A stretch of 64,000 bases of DNA from Flavobacterium sp. J49 (GCF_011742145.1 NZ_JAAQQU010000099.1:1-64000); one strand, 5' to 3'; shown: positions 33,228 to 43,267, counted from the stretch's first letter. The notes: generated by a model not told the origin, from the sequence alone. Translations and numbers: made by a program.

Positions 33228-35018
33228 TTAGCAATCTTCCGAGAGATAGATGGTAAAGATTGAACCTTCATTGGGCTTGCCTTCCGCAAAGATGTAGCCT
33301 TTGTGATTTTCTACGATTTTTTTACAAATGGCCAACCCGATACCGGTTCCGGCATATTCGTTTTTGTTGTGTAATCGGTTAAAAAGGATGAATATTTTTT
33401 CGGCATATTCTTGTTCGAAACCAATACCATTGTCTTCAAAAGTGATTTTATAAAATTTGTCTTTGGTGTTTTTAGGGATTAAATCTTCTTCAAAAGCGGA
33501 CACTCTTTTGCACGATATTTTGATTTCGGGTACGACATTTTCCTTACTGTATTTGAGTGAATTCCCAATCAAGTTAATAAACAACTGTTGGATTTGAAAA
33601 GGGATAACAGTCATTTTAGGCAAATCATCGTTTTGAATAACGGCATTTTTTTCTTCAATAGATTGGGCCAAATCAAATTTGGCATTTTCCAACAATTCAT
33701 TCAAATTGACTTTTTCAAAAATCTTTTCTGTTTTGTTGGCTCTGGAATATTGCAACAAATCATCAATAAGGATTCTCATTCTGTCCACTGAGGAATGAAT
33801 TCGGGTAATGTACTCTTTTCCGTTTTCAGAAAGGTTATCGTATTCCTTGTCCGAAAGGCGTGAAATAAAGGTTTGAATTTTTCGCAATGGTTCTTGTAAA
33901 TCGTGACTGGCCACATAATTAAACGCCAAAAGTTCTTTATTACTGGCTTCAAGTTCAATATTTTGTTGTTCCAATGATAAAGAAGCTAATACTTCATCGG
34001 TTACATCACTGGTGGTACCAATCAAAAGTTTGTTTCCCGATTTATTGGTCACAATTCGACCGGTAGTTCTGAAGTATCGTAACTTCTTGTCTTTTTTAAT
34101 CACGCGATAGGTGAAAGACGGAAGATTGTCATTTTCTAATCGCTTTGAATTTATTCCTTCAAAATACGATTTGTCCTCCGGATGCACGTATTTCAAAAAA
34201 TCATTTTGCCCGTTTTTAAAAGATTGTGGTTCGCAACCCAATAACCTGTAAATATTGTCTGAAAAGGTATATTCATCCGTGTCAATATTGAGTTGCCAAC
34301 TCCCGAAATTACCCACTATTTCTGCCAAATTACTCGATTCGTTGAGTACGGTTAAACGGTTGTTGGATATTTGCATTTTCTCTAAATCGCGATTGATTCT
34401 GATGTAGGAAATAGAAATCAGCACCAAGGTAATCAGCAAAGTAATGTAAATAAAAATCGGAGTTACTTTGATGGTGTCTTTATAGCTCAATTCTCTTGTC
34501 TTTAAGTTTTTTTTCTCCAAAAGAATCATCACATTAATTTGATTGCGAACACTGTCCATGGTATATTTGCCTACCAACAGTTTTTCTTTTAAGACGGTGT
34601 CATTTAATGATTTGTTTAAAGAAAGGTGCAATGCTGCCGAAAGGTAATTTTGTCTTTTATTAATGTAAAATTCTAATTTTCTGAGGTTGTTTTCTTGGTC
34701 AGGATCATTTTGAGAATAACTTTTAACAATGTCTAAGGAATGGGCAATTTTCTTTTTGGCTTGGATATAGGGTTCTAAAAAGGTAGAGTCTTTGGTAATC
34801 AAAAAACCACGCTGACCGGTTTCGGAATCTTTTAAATAGGAAAATAAGCGCTCCAATTCGAGGTTGACATCATAAGAATGATTCACCCATTTGGAGGAGT
34901 TATTCAACAAATTGATATGCTTAAAAGTAACGGCGGATATAAAAAATATAGCAAAAATTGAAACCACAAAAATGCTTTTGAGAAAGATAGGAGATTTGTA
35001 AAAGGCATTTAGTTTCAT
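33228..35018 (-). CDS. Hybrid-free membrane histidine kinase with CHASE3 and PAS domains
   Basis: A 596-residue kinase. A membrane helix at ~12-32 is followed by a periplasmic CHASE3 domain (33-180, with the diagnostic DSETGQRGFLIT), a second helix at ~186-206 and a cytosolic PAS domain (~230-345). The HisKA helix bears phosphoacceptor His372 in YVASHDLQEPLRK, and HATPase_c follows with LIGNSLKYS, EDNGIGF and GTGIGLAICKKIV. The HDLQEPLR type is seen in kinases that pair with small Rcp1-like receivers, as here: the receiver gene is ten bases upstream in the same operon. Confidence 0.93.
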   Translation of the reverse strand: MKLNAFYKSPIFLKSIFVVSIFAIFFISAVTFKHINLLNNSSKWVNHSYDVNLELERLFSYLKDSETGQRGFLITKDSTFLEPYIQAKKKIAHSLDIVKSYSQNDPDQENNLRKLEFYINKRQNYLSAALHLSLNKSLNDTVLKEKLLVGKYTMDSVRNQINVMILLEKKNLKTRELSYKDTIKVTPIFIYITLLITLVLISISYIRINRDLEKMQISNNRLTVLNESSNLAEIVGNFGSWQLNIDTDEYTFSDNIYRLLGCEPQSFKNGQNDFLKYVHPEDKSYFEGINSKRLENDNLPSFTYRVIKKDKKLRYFRTTGRIVTNKSGNKLLIGTTSDVTDEVLASLSLEQQNIELEASNKELLAFNYVASHDLQEPLRKIQTFISRLSDKEYDNLSENGKEYITRIHSSVDRMRILIDDLLQYSRANKTEKIFEKVNLNELLENAKFDLAQSIEEKNAVIQNDDLPKMTVIPFQIQQLFINLIGNSLKYSKENVVPEIKISCKRVSAFEEDLIPKNTKDKFYKITFEDNGIGFEQEYAEKIFILFNRLHNKNEYAGTGIGLAICKKIVENHKGYIFAEGKPNEGSIFTIYLSEDC

Positions 35019-35028
35019 GATTCGGGCT

Positions 35029-35475
35029 TTATATTTTTAGTAAAAAATTTTCCTTATTTAATCCCGAAGTATGGTATTGCCAATTGATGGTTACCACATC
35101 CGATAATACTTTTTTCAGCGTTGCAAAGTCGTTTGGCTTTTTGATGTAAATATTAGCACCTCTGATAAAGGTTTCTTCCACATGTTCTTCAGAAGAAGAA
35201 GTTGAAAAAATTGCTATCGCAATGTCATCAAAGCGATTGTCTTTTTTTATTTCGTCCAAACATTCAATACCGTTTTTTCTGGGCATGTTTAAATCAAGAA
35301 ACAACACATTGGGCAAAACCGCATCAGGTTGGTTCAAATAGTTCATGAGTTCAACACCGTCATTAAACGTATTTACTTTGGTATTAATTTTTAATTCCTC
35401 AAACGCATCAGTAAAAAACAGCCTGTCATCTTCATCATCATCCGCCAAAATAATATGTATATATTCCTTCTCCAT
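35029..35475 (-). CDS. Single-domain response regulator (Rcp1-like)
   Basis: A 148-residue receiver domain with no output domain. Acidic pocket residues are in ADDDEDD (11-17); the phosphoacceptor is D61 in LFLDLNMPRKNG; the switch residues are in IFSTSSSEE and the conserved lysine in YIKKP. It resembles the stand-alone receivers partnered with phytochrome-like kinases. It sits between the AraC gene (three-base gap) and the CHASE3 kinase, so it is very likely that kinase's partner. Confidence 0.93.
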   Translation of the reverse strand: MEKEYIHIILADDDEDDRLFFTDAFEELKINTKVNTFNDGVELMNYLNQPDAVLPNVLFLDLNMPRKNGIECLDEIKKDNRFDDIAIAIFSTSSSEEHVEETFIRGANIYIKKPNDFATLKKVLSDVVTINWQYHTSGLNKENFLLKI

Positions 35476-35478
35476 AAA

Positions 35479-36036
35479 TTATTTTTTGTTTGCAATCTCT
35501 CTTCTCTTGTTTATAATCCTTTGGAAAGCCGAGGGCGTTATTCCAGTGACATTCTTAAATTGAGTACTCAAATGAGCTACGCTCGAGTAATTAAGTTTAA
35601 AGGCAATTTCGGTTAAACTTAGTTGACCGCTCACAATGAGTTGTTTGGCATATTCTATTTTTTGCATAATGATGTAATTTTCTATAGAAGTATAGGTTAC
35701 ATCTGAAAACAAATTAGACAAATAGCCATAACTGTGGCTCAATTTTTCTGCAAGATAAACAGAGCTTTTGACATTTACTAATTCAGGACTGTGAATCATT
35801 TCTATAATGGTGTCTTTCATTTTCTGAACCAAAACAGTTTTTTGGTTTTCAATGATATCAATTCCATATTCTTTGAGTTCATCGGTGAATTCCTGGAAAG
35901 TTTCTGAGTTGGTTTTATCAAGAATTTCTACTTCGCCAAACCCCAAAATTCGATGCTTGATTTCGTGCTTGATGAGTTTTTCTTCTAAAACTTTGCGGCA
36001 CACAGCATTAAAGTCAAATTTGATAAAAATTTTCAT
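35479..36036 (-). CDS. Short AraC-type regulator with small N-terminal alpha/beta domain
   Basis: A 185-residue regulator, shorter than most of the AraC family. The C-terminal ~100 residues form the two-HTH DNA-binding domain (LAEKLSHSYGYLSNLF, then SLTEIAFKLNYSSVAHLSTQFKNVTGITPSAFQ). The first ~60 residues, MKIFIKFDFN...GFGEVEIL, look like a small ferredoxin-type fold rather than a cupin. It is the first gene of an operon with a receiver and a CHASE3 kinase, so it may be the operon's DNA-binding output or autoregulator. A hairpin lies in its leader. Confidence 0.86.
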   Translation of the reverse strand: MKIFIKFDFNAVCRKVLEEKLIKHEIKHRILGFGEVEILDKTNSETFQEFTDELKEYGIDIIENQKTVLVQKMKDTIIEMIHSPELVNVKSSVYLAEKLSHSYGYLSNLFSDVTYTSIENYIIMQKIEYAKQLIVSGQLSLTEIAFKLNYSSVAHLSTQFKNVTGITPSAFQRIINKRREIANKK

Positions 36037-36087
36037 AAATGAATACGGATTTATTATTGTCTATAAAAGTAACAAAATATTTCCATC

Positions 36088-36118
36088 AAAAAAGCCGTAA
36101 ATTAATACGGCTTTTTTT
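36088..36118. terminator. Hairpin terminator or attenuator between divergent genes
   Basis: AAAGCCGTA, loop AATTAA, TACGGCTTT with A and T runs on both sides. Both neighbouring genes start away from it, so it ends no visible gene. If the minus-strand -10 at 36184 is used, this hairpin lies in the leader of the AraC operon. Confidence 0.65.
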
Positions 36119-36183
36119 CTCTCTCTAACCCCAACTTTTATTGTTGCCAACAATAATTAAGGCATTACTTATTATTAGCTTTA

Positions 36184-36191
36184 CAAAGATA
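36184..36191 (-). promoter_or_regulatory. Candidate upstream -10 of the AraC operon
   Basis: TATCTTTG on the minus strand fits TAnnTTTG, about 150 bases before the AraC ATG. No matching TTG was seen at the normal distance. Confidence 0.35.
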
Positions 36192-36268
36192 TTTCAGCCA
36201 TAAAAGTTAGGCGTTATATAATTTTCAGCTTATGTTATAAAATTTTCACTTTTCACATTTCAATTAGT

Positions 36269-36276
36269 AACTTTGC
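36269..36276 (+). promoter_or_regulatory. -10 element of pyrF
   Basis: TAACTTTG, a perfect TAnnTTTG match, 17 bases before the pyrF ATG. Confidence 0.5.
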
Positions 36277-36293
36277 CACACAACTACTAAAAA

Positions 36294-37109
36294 ATGACAA
36301 CAACACAACTCGTTCAACAAATTCGTCAAAAAAAATCTTTTCTCTGTATAGGTTTAGATGTTGATTTAACTAAAATTCCACAGCATTTATTGGCACTGGA
36401 AGATCCTATATTCGAATTCAATAAAGCCATTATTGATGCCACACACGATTTGTGTGTTTCCTATAAGCCCAACACGGCTTTTTATGAAGCTTATGGTTTA
36501 AAAGGTTGGCAATCATTACAAAAAACCATCAATTATCTTAACGAAAATCACCCTGAAATTTTCACTATAGCCGATGCAAAACGCGGTGACATCGGCAATA
36601 CATCAACCATGTATGCCAAAGCTTTTTTAGAAGATTTGAACTTTGATTCCGTAACTGTAGCACCTTATATGGGTAAAGATTCGGTTGAACCGTTTTTGGC
36701 TTTTGAAAACAAGCACACTATCATGTTGGCACTAACGTCAAATGAAGGTGCTTTTGATTTTCAAACTAAAAATGTTGAGGGTGAAGAATTGTATAAAACG
36801 GTCATCAAAACTTCCAAGACTTGGAAAAACAGTCAAAACTTAATGTATGTTGTGGGCGCTACTAAAGCAGAATATTTTGCTGAAATTCGAAACATCGTCC
36901 CTAACAGTTTCTTCCTGGTTCCCGGTGTTGGTGCGCAAGGCGGAAGTCTTTCTGATGTTTGTCAACACGGAATGAATGAAGAAGTCGGTTTGTTAATCAA
37001 CTCCTCGCGTGCGATTATTTATGCTTCCAATGGGATTGATTTTGCTCAAAAGGCTAGGGAAGAAGCTTTAAAACTGCAACAGGAAATGGCAGAAATAATG
37101 AAATTTTAA
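36294..37109 (+). CDS. pyrF: Orotidine 5'-phosphate decarboxylase (type 2)
   Basis: A 271-residue enzyme that makes UMP from OMP, the last step of pyrimidine synthesis. The catalytic motif [11 protein letters not shown] has D94, K96 and D99. The length and the insertion after the core mark it as the longer 'type 2' class found in Bacteroidota and mycobacteria, not the ~230-residue E. coli type. The next gene begins six bases after the stop, so the two are probably co-transcribed. pyrD is in this window but far away. Confidence 0.95.
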   Translation: MTTTQLVQQIRQKKSFLCIGLDVDLTKIPQHLLALEDPIFEFNKAIIDATHDLCVSYKPNTAFYEAYGLKGWQSLQKTINYLNENHPEIFTIADAKRGDIGNTSTMYAKAFLEDLNFDSVTVAPYMGKDSVEPFLAFENKHTIMLALTSNEGAFDFQTKNVEGEELYKTVIKTSKTWKNSQNLMYVVGATKAEYFAEIRNIVPNSFFLVPGVGAQGGSLSDVCQHGMNEEVGLLINSSRAIIYASNGIDFAQKAREEALKLQQEMAEIMKF

Positions 37110-37115
37110 TTCAGC

Positions 37116-37925
37116 TTGAAAACTTTTACAGACCAACTAGGAAAGACTCATTCTTTTGAAATCGTGCCAAAACGCATTGTTTCTTTGGTGCCGTCGCAAA
37201 CAGAACTTCTATATGATCTGGGTTTAGAAGAAAATATAGTCGGAATTACTAAATTCTGTGTGCATCCGTTTCATTTCAAGTCTACCAAAAAGATTATCGG
37301 CGGGACTAAAAAAGTTCATTTCGAAAAAATCCGTTTACTACAGCCAGATATTATCATTGCTAATAAAGAAGAAAACACCATAGAAATTGTAGAAGAGTTA
37401 TCCAAAATCTGCCCGGTTTGGGTAACCGATATCATTACTTTGGAAGACAATCTGAAAATGATAGCAGATTTCGGCACGCTTTTCAACAAAAGAACCGAAG
37501 CGCGGAAATGGATAGACAAAATCAATTTTGCACACGCTGATTTTCAACACTTCATCATAGACAAGCCCGTGAATAAAGTAGCCTATTTTATTTGGGCCAA
37601 CCCTTATATGGTTGCCAGTGGTGATACTTTTATCAATGAATTATTGAAGCTAAATAAATTCGAAAATATTTATGATAATCATCCCAAGTACGAAGGAAGG
37701 TATCCTGAAGTGATTATCCAAAAAATGCGCATACAAGGCGATCCCGATTTGGTTTTGTTGTCTTCAGAGCCATTTCCGTTTACTGATGAGCATGCCTTTG
37801 AATTAGGTCGATTTACCCATCATGCGAAGACAGTTTTTGTTGATGGCGAAATGTTTTCTTGGTACGGAAGTCGCATAGTTAAAGCCTTTGGATATTTTAA
37901 AATACTTCACGAAAAAATAGCCTAA
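37116..37925 (+). CDS. BtuF/helical-backbone metal or cobalamin-binding protein
   Basis: A 269-residue protein with the periplasmic-binding fold of the vitamin B12/iron-siderophore group: RIVSLVPSQTELLYDLGLEENIVGIT at 20-45, then VHFEKIRLLQPDIIIANKEEN. No signal peptide is visible from the only usable start, TTG at 37116, so it may be cytosolic, as seen in a subset of flavobacterial members. Ligand unknown; B12 is plausible since the window encodes a B12-dependent mutase. It lies six bases after pyrF. Confidence 0.83.
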   Translation: MKTFTDQLGKTHSFEIVPKRIVSLVPSQTELLYDLGLEENIVGITKFCVHPFHFKSTKKIIGGTKKVHFEKIRLLQPDIIIANKEENTIEIVEELSKICPVWVTDIITLEDNLKMIADFGTLFNKRTEARKWIDKINFAHADFQHFIIDKPVNKVAYFIWANPYMVASGDTFINELLKLNKFENIYDNHPKYEGRYPEVIIQKMRIQGDPDLVLLSSEPFPFTDEHAFELGRFTHHAKTVFVDGEMFSWYGSRIVKAFGYFKILHEKIA

Positions 37926-37931
37926 AAAAAT

Positions 37932-37964
37932 AGCCGATGCTCTTTCGAACACCGGCAATTTTTT
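37932..37964 (+). terminator. Terminator of the pyrF operon
   Basis: GCCG-A-TG and CA-C-CGGC pair around CTCTTTCGAA with one mismatch; six T follow after AA. Confidence 0.6.
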
Positions 37965-38032
37965 AACTAACCTAACCAAATAATAAAAAACCAATTTATT
38001 ACGATACAAAGATAAGGCTCGTTTTTGAGTTC

Positions 38033-38065
38033 TTATGTTAAGGTTATGTTATTCTTATGTTATTG
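38033..38065. repeat. 11-bp direct repeat, three copies
   Basis: TTATGTTAAGG, TTATGTTATTC and TTATGTTATTG follow each other without gaps. The period is about one helical turn. It sits between convergent genes and outside coding sequence. Confidence 0.65.
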
Positions 38066-38094
38066 ATTTCTAAAATTTTAATTGAGCTTCGGCT

Positions 38095-38829
38095 TTACTT
38101 TTTGTCTTGTTTGGCAAATACTTTTTTTAGTAAGTCGGTGCTTCTCGCATTCAGATTGGTTCTGATGTCTTTTTCCTCAACAGCGATCATTTTAAACACA
38201 CCTTCTAAGGCTTTATTGGTGGTGTAATCCGTTAAGTCGGGATTGACTTTGGTAACCATTGGCAAACTGTTGTACTTTTTAATTATGCTGGCCCAAACTT
38301 TATCAGCGCCTACTTTGACAAAAGAGTTTTGAATAACCGGATTAAATTTGGCATACAGTGGACTTGTAGTTTCTGTTTGTAAATAAGAGGTTGCGGCATT
38401 TTCGCTACCCATTAGGATATTTTTGGCATCAGCAAAACTCATGTTCTTTACGGCATCCACAAAAATAGGAGTCGATTCTTTAACTGCGTCTTCAGCCGCA
38501 CGATTCAGCATCAATATTCCTTTGTCTGCTAAAGAACTCATGCCCATTTTGCGCAATGTTTTATCAACTCTTTGCAATTCCTCCGGGAGTAAAATTTTGA
38601 CCATTTCATTTTTGTAAAAGCCATCTACTGCGGTCAATTTGGTTACTTGCTTTTCAATACCTTTGTTTAAAGCTTCTTTTAATCCTTGCGAGATATCTAA
38701 CGAACTTAGCGAACCCAATCCCGAAGAAGAACTGTTTGATGGAACTATTTTTTTAATTTCATCCAAAATTTTAATCTGTGAAAAACCTAAAGTAGGAACT
38801 AAAAGGAGTAAAGCGATTTTTGTTTTCAT
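38095..38829 (-). CDS. DUF4197 family secreted protein
   Basis: A 244-residue protein with a signal peptide (MKTKIALLLLVPTLGFSQ) and one DUF4197 domain covering most of the rest. Recognisable blocks are ISQGLKEALNKGIEKQV, FYKNEMVKILLPEELQRVDKTLRKMG and SFADAKNILMGSENAATSYL. The family is helical and of unknown function. ATG 38829 is chosen because the signal peptide begins there. It is single and minus-strand, convergent with the pyrF operon. Confidence 0.87.
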   Translation of the reverse strand: MKTKIALLLLVPTLGFSQIKILDEIKKIVPSNSSSSGLGSLSSLDISQGLKEALNKGIEKQVTKLTAVDGFYKNEMVKILLPEELQRVDKTLRKMGMSSLADKGILMLNRAAEDAVKESTPIFVDAVKNMSFADAKNILMGSENAATSYLQTETTSPLYAKFNPVIQNSFVKVGADKVWASIIKKYNSLPMVTKVNPDLTDYTTNKALEGVFKMIAVEEKDIRTNLNARSTDLLKKVFAKQDKK

Positions 38830-39003
38830 AGTCGTATTCTTTTGTTTTTCAAAAGTAAGCAATCTTCATGTCGAAAAAGTTAGGCTTCTGTTAATTTAAT
38901 CATTCTTTCTAAAAGCGACTTTTGGTTTTATTTTTCAGATTTTAAATGGTACTTTTTTAATAATTCTGTAAATTGCACCCTCAAAACAGACACTTATTTA
39001 ACA

Positions 39004-42000
39004 ATGGTTCAAGAACAACCCTATATTCCTAAAAATAAAGTAAGAATTGTAACTGCAGCTTCTCTTTTTGACGGTCACGATGCCGCCATCAACATTATGC
39101 GTCGTATTATTCAAGCCACCGGTGTGGAAGTAATTCACCTTGGGCACGATCGCAGCGTAGAAGAAGTCGTAAATACTGCTATACAAGAAGATGCCAATGC
39201 CATTGCAATGACTTCCTACCAAGGTGGACACAACGAGTATTTCAAATACATGCACGATTTATTGAAGGAGAAAGGAGCCGGACATATCAAAATATTTGGC
39301 GGCGGCGGCGGCGTAATTCTGCCTAGTGAAATCAAAGAACTTCACGAATACGGCATTACCAGAATTTATTCTCCGGATGACGGTCGTTCTATGGGACTAC
39401 AAGGCATGATTAATGATTTGGTAAAACAATCTGATTTTCCTGTTGGTGACGAATTGAACGGAGAAATCAATCATTTGGAAGAAAAAAATCCAACGGCTAT
39501 TGCTAGAGTGATTTCGTCTGCTGAGAACTTTCCTGATGTGGCCAAAGAAACTTTAGAGGCCATTCATAAGAAAAATGAAACCACACATATACCTGTTCTT
39601 GGAATTACCGGAACCGGTGGCGCCGGAAAATCGTCTTTGGTAGATGAATTGGTTCGCAGGTTCTTAATCGATTTCCCGGAGAAAACAATCGGATTGATTT
39701 CGGTTGACCCATCAAAACGCAAAACCGGTGGCGCTTTATTAGGAGACAGAATTCGTATGAATGCTATCAATAATCCTAGAGTTTACATGCGTTCGTTGGC
39801 TACTCGTCAGTCAAATTTGGCTCTGTCTAAATATGTAAACGAAGCAATTCAGGTATTGAAAGCCGCAAAATATGATATCATCATTTTGGAAACTTCCGGA
39901 ATTGGTCAAAGCGATACTGAAATTTTAGAACATTCAGATGTGTCGCTGTATGTAATGACGCCTGAGTTTGGTGCTGCCACGCAATTGGAGAAAATCGATA
40001 TGTTGGATTTTGCTGATTTGGTAGCGATTAATAAGTTTGACAAACGCGGGGCGCTGGATGCGATTCGCGATGTGAAAAAACAATACCAACGCAACCACAA
40101 TCTTTGGGATACGAATCCGGATGATATGCCCGTTATAGGTACTATTGCGTCACAGTTCAATGACCCGGGAATGAATACGCTCTACAAAAAAATCATGGAT
40201 AAAATTGTGGAGAAAACCGGAGCCGATTTAAAATCGACTTTCGAAATCACCCGTGAAATGAGCGAAAAGATATTCGTCATTCCGCCACACAGAACCCGTT
40301 ATTTATCGGAGATTGCCGAGAACAACCGCAAATATGATGAGACGGTTTTAACGCAAGTGGAAGTAGCTCAAAAGTTATATGGTATCTATAAAACCATTGA
40401 ATCTGTTAGCAAAAAACAGGCTGAAATTGATAAGGCAGGAATTGAAGTTAATAGTTTGAATTTCAATGATGATAACAAAGACTTCCTAAACTTATTGGTT
40501 AAAGAGTTTGACCGCGTAAAAATGAACCTCGATCCATTCAACTGGGAAATTATCCTGACTTGGAATGACAAGGTCAATAAGTATAAAAATCCGGTGTACA
40601 GCTTTAAAGTGCGCGACAAGGAAATCAAGATTGAAACGCATACCGAAAGTTTGTCTCACTCTCAAATTCCAAAAGTAGCCCTGCCAAAATACAAGGCTTG
40701 GGGTGACATTTTAAAATGGAACTTACAGGAGAATGTTCCGGGAGAATTCCCTTTTGCATCAGGTTTGTATCCATTTAAAAGAGAAGGTGAAGATCCAACT
40801 CGTATGTTTGCGGGAGAAGGCGGACCGGAAAGAACCAATCGTCGTTTTCACTATGTTTCCCTTGGAATGCCTGCAAAGCGTTTGTCTACAGCATTTGACT
40901 CAGTAACTTTATACGGAAATGACCCTGATTTGCGCCCGGATATTTACGGGAAAATCGGAAATGCCGGAGTTTCTATTTGTTGTTTGGATGACGCCAAAAA
41001 ATTGTATTCCGGTTTCGATTTGAGTCATCCGATGACTTCGGTTTCGATGACCATTAACGGTCCGGCACCCATGTTGTTAGGATTCTTTATGAATGCGGCT
41101 ATAGACCAAAACTGTGAAAAATACATTATTGAGAACAATCTTCAAGTGGAAATTGAAGAGAAAATCAACGAAATCTACAAAGCAAAAAATGTAGCGCGTC
41201 CAAGATACAACGGCGATTTACCCAAAGGAAATAACGGCTTAGGCTTAATGCTTTTAGGCGTTACCGGAGATCAGGTTTTACCCAAAGAAGTTTATGACGA
41301 AATCAAAATCAAAACGCTTACACAAGTTCGCGGAACGGTTCAGGCGGATATTTTAAAAGAAGACCAAGCACAAAACACTTGTATTTTCTCGACTGAATTT
41401 GCGTTGCGATTGATGGGTGATGTTCAAGAATATTTCATCCAAAAGAATGTCCGCAATTTCTATTCGGTTTCGATTTCGGGTTATCACATAGCAGAAGCAG
41501 GAGCGAATCCGATTACGCAATTGGCGTTTACGTTGGCGAATGGTTTCACTTACGTGGAATACTATTTAAGCCGTGGCATGAACATAAATGATTTCGGACC
41601 GAATTTATCATTCTTTTTCTCCAACGGAATTGATCCGGAATATGCTGTAATCGGAAGAGTAGCGCGTAAAATTTGGGCGAAAGCCATGAAAAATAAATAC
41701 GGCGCCAACGAAAGAGCACAGATGCTGAAATACCACATCCAAACTTCGGGACGTTCATTACACGCTCAAGAGATTGACTTCAATGATATTCGTACCACTT
41801 TACAAGCTTTGTATGCTATTTATGATAACTGTAATTCATTGCATACGAATGCGTATGACGAAGCGATTACTACGCCAACGGAAGAATCAGTACGTCGTGC
41901 GATGGCGATTCAGTTGATTATCAATAAAGAATTGGGCTTAGCCAAAAACGAAAACCCAATCCAAGGTTCATTTATTATAGAAGAACTAACCGATTTAGTA

Positions 42001-42429
42001 GAAGATGCTGTTTTACAAGAGTTCGACAGAATAACAGAACGTGGTGGTGTTTTAGGTGCAATGGAAACGATGTACCAAAGAAGCAAAATTCAAGAGGAAT
42101 CATTGTACTACGAAACTTTGAAACATACCGGTGAGTTTCCAATTATCGGAGTAAATACTTTTTTAAGTTCGAAAGGTTCGCCAACGGTTGTGCCGATGGA
42201 AGTCATTCGTGCCACTGAAGAAGAAAAACAATTCCAAATCAAAACATTGGAAACGCTTCACCAAGCCAATACCGGTTTAGAAGAAGAGCATTTGAATATG
42301 TTGCAAGAAGCAGCCATTTCCAATAAAAACTTGTTTGAAAGATTGATGGAAGCCACTAAGTATTGTTCGTTAGGTCAAATTACTTCAGCTTTGTTTGAAG
42401 TAGGCGGACAGTATAGACGGAATATGTAA
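39004..42429 (+). CDS. icmF: Fused B12-dependent acyl-CoA mutase with G-protein chaperone (IcmF type)
   Basis: An 1141-residue three-part enzyme: a B12-binding domain first (~10-145, with H25 in [10 protein letters not shown]), a MeaB-like GTPase in the middle (P-loop GTGGAGKSS, 203-211) and a mutase TIM barrel last (~560-1141). That order is diagnostic for IcmF, isobutyryl-CoA mutase fused. The substrate-pocket Phe in RMFAGEGG (F602) and Gln in DQAQNTCIF (Q790) occupy the places where methylmalonyl-CoA mutase has Tyr and Arg, which favours isobutyryl-CoA over methylmalonyl-CoA. The gene stands alone. This reading of the pocket is by eye. Confidence 0.92.
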   Translation: MVQEQPYIPKNKVRIVTAASLFDGHDAAINIMRRIIQATGVEVIHLGHDRSVEEVVNTAIQEDANAIAMTSYQGGHNEYFKYMHDLLKEKGAGHIKIFGGGGGVILPSEIKELHEYGITRIYSPDDGRSMGLQGMINDLVKQSDFPVGDELNGEINHLEEKNPTAIARVISSAENFPDVAKETLEAIHKKNETTHIPVLGITGTGGAGKSSLVDELVRRFLIDFPEKTIGLISVDPSKRKTGGALLGDRIRMNAINNPRVYMRSLATRQSNLALSKYVNEAIQVLKAAKYDIIILETSGIGQSDTEILEHSDVSLYVMTPEFGAATQLEKIDMLDFADLVAINKFDKRGALDAIRDVKKQYQRNHNLWDTNPDDMPVIGTIASQFNDPGMNTLYKKIMDKIVEKTGADLKSTFEITREMSEKIFVIPPHRTRYLSEIAENNRKYDETVLTQVEVAQKLYGIYKTIESVSKKQAEIDKAGIEVNSLNFNDDNKDFLNLLVKEFDRVKMNLDPFNWEIILTWNDKVNKYKNPVYSFKVRDKEIKIETHTESLSHSQIPKVALPKYKAWGDILKWNLQENVPGEFPFASGLYPFKREGEDPTRMFAGEGGPERTNRRFHYVSLGMPAKRLSTAFDSVTLYGNDPDLRPDIYGKIGNAGVSICCLDDAKKLYSGFDLSHPMTSVSMTINGPAPMLLGFFMNAAIDQNCEKYIIENNLQVEIEEKINEIYKAKNVARPRYNGDLPKGNNGLGLMLLGVTGDQVLPKEVYDEIKIKTLTQVRGTVQADILKEDQAQNTCIFSTEFALRLMGDVQEYFIQKNVRNFYSVSISGYHIAEAGANPITQLAFTLANGFTYVEYYLSRGMNINDFGPNLSFFFSNGIDPEYAVIGRVARKIWAKAMKNKYGANERAQMLKYHIQTSGRSLHAQEIDFNDIRTTLQALYAIYDNCNSLHTNAYDEAITTPTEESVRRAMAIQLIINKELGLAKNENPIQGSFIIEELTDLVEDAVLQEFDRITERGGVLGAMETMYQRSKIQEESLYYETLKHTGEFPIIGVNTFLSSKGSPTVVPMEVIRATEEEKQFQIKTLETLHQANTGLEEEHLNMLQEAAISNKNLFERLMEATKYCSLGQITSALFEVGGQYRRNM

Positions 42430-42475
42430 AACAAAGGCTTTTATATTTAAAAAAACTCTCAGTAATGTGGGGTTT

Positions 42476-42622
42476 TTATTTTTCGTCTTTGCTTTCATTA
42501 AATTTTCGAACCATTGTTTTTAACAGTTCGGCACGCGCCACTTTCTTAGCTTTTTCCTTATCTTGCGCCTTGTGAAGTTTGTCGTTGTGCGCTTTGATGT
42601 TTCTCGGATTATTTCTTCCCAT
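42476..42622 (-). CDS. Small basic protein of unknown function
   Basis: A 48-residue frame (ATG 42622, TAA 42476) beginning MGRNNPRNIKAHNDKLHKAQ and rich in Lys, Arg and Glu, with a probable single long helix. It is conserved in my recollection of flavobacterial genomes as a hypothetical protein. The strong codon bias and lack of competing frames support it. It could bind nucleic acid, but that is a guess from charge alone. It is antisense-oriented downstream of icmF. Confidence 0.7.
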   Translation of the reverse strand: MGRNNPRNIKAHNDKLHKAQDKEKAKKVARAELLKTMVRKFNESKDEK

Positions 42623-42709
42623 TCGTCAAAAGTACAAATTTTTGTTAAAAAGAAAGTTTGGCATCAATATTGAACTGCCCAAAACATCAATCATTTAAAA
42701 TTATAAACC

Positions 42710-43219
42710 ATGAAAAAGATTACCCTTATTTTAGCTTTTATCGGGATGATAACGCTACAAAGTTGCACCGTTAACGATAATGACAGTGATGGAATTGATA
42801 ACGATACCATCGGTGAGGTATTTGAATATAGCAATGTAAATTTTTTGCCAAATGACTATACTTCAGTATTGGTTTTCCCTCATTCTATTTACAATTCTGA
42901 TATGGTTTTAGTCTACCGATTATCAGGAACTTTTCAAGGAGAAGATGTTTGGAAACCACTACCTGAAACTTACTTTTTTGGAGACGGTACCTTAGATTTA
43001 CGCTATGATTTTGACTTTACCCGATTTGACGCACAAGTCTCTATGGAAGGCTTTGATTTAGCGGGAGTAAGTTCAAGTTTCAGATTGAATCAAGTATTTA
43101 GAGTGGTAGTAGTACCGGCTTATTTCGGAAACAAAACCAACGGAGTAAACTTAAAGGATTACAAAGCGGTATTGAAAGCCTTTAACATTGATGAGAGCAA
43201 AATAGTCAAAGTACAATAA
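42710..43219 (+). CDS. Uncharacterised lipoprotein
   Basis: A 169-residue lipoprotein: signal MKKITLILAFIGMITLQSC with lipidated Cys19, then an acidic linker (VNDNDSDGIDNDTIGE) and a compact beta-rich domain (FRLNQVFRVVVVPAYFG). I do not recognise the family by function. Similar short lipoproteins are frequent in flavobacteria. It is transcribed alone, with a terminator directly after the gene. Confidence 0.75.
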   Translation: MKKITLILAFIGMITLQSCTVNDNDSDGIDNDTIGEVFEYSNVNFLPNDYTSVLVFPHSIYNSDMVLVYRLSGTFQGEDVWKPLPETYFFGDGTLDLRYDFDFTRFDAQVSMEGFDLAGVSSSFRLNQVFRVVVVPAYFGNKTNGVNLKDYKAVLKAFNIDESKIVKVQ

Positions 43220-43238
43220 ATTTTAATAGTCTTTAAAC

Positions 43239-43267
43239 AAAAAACCATCCTTTAAGGATGGTTTTTT
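43239..43267. terminator. Bidirectional terminator after the lipoprotein gene
   Basis: AAAACCATCC, loop TTTAA, GGATGGTTTT with flanking A and T runs; shared with the convergent oxoamine synthase gene. Confidence 0.88.
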
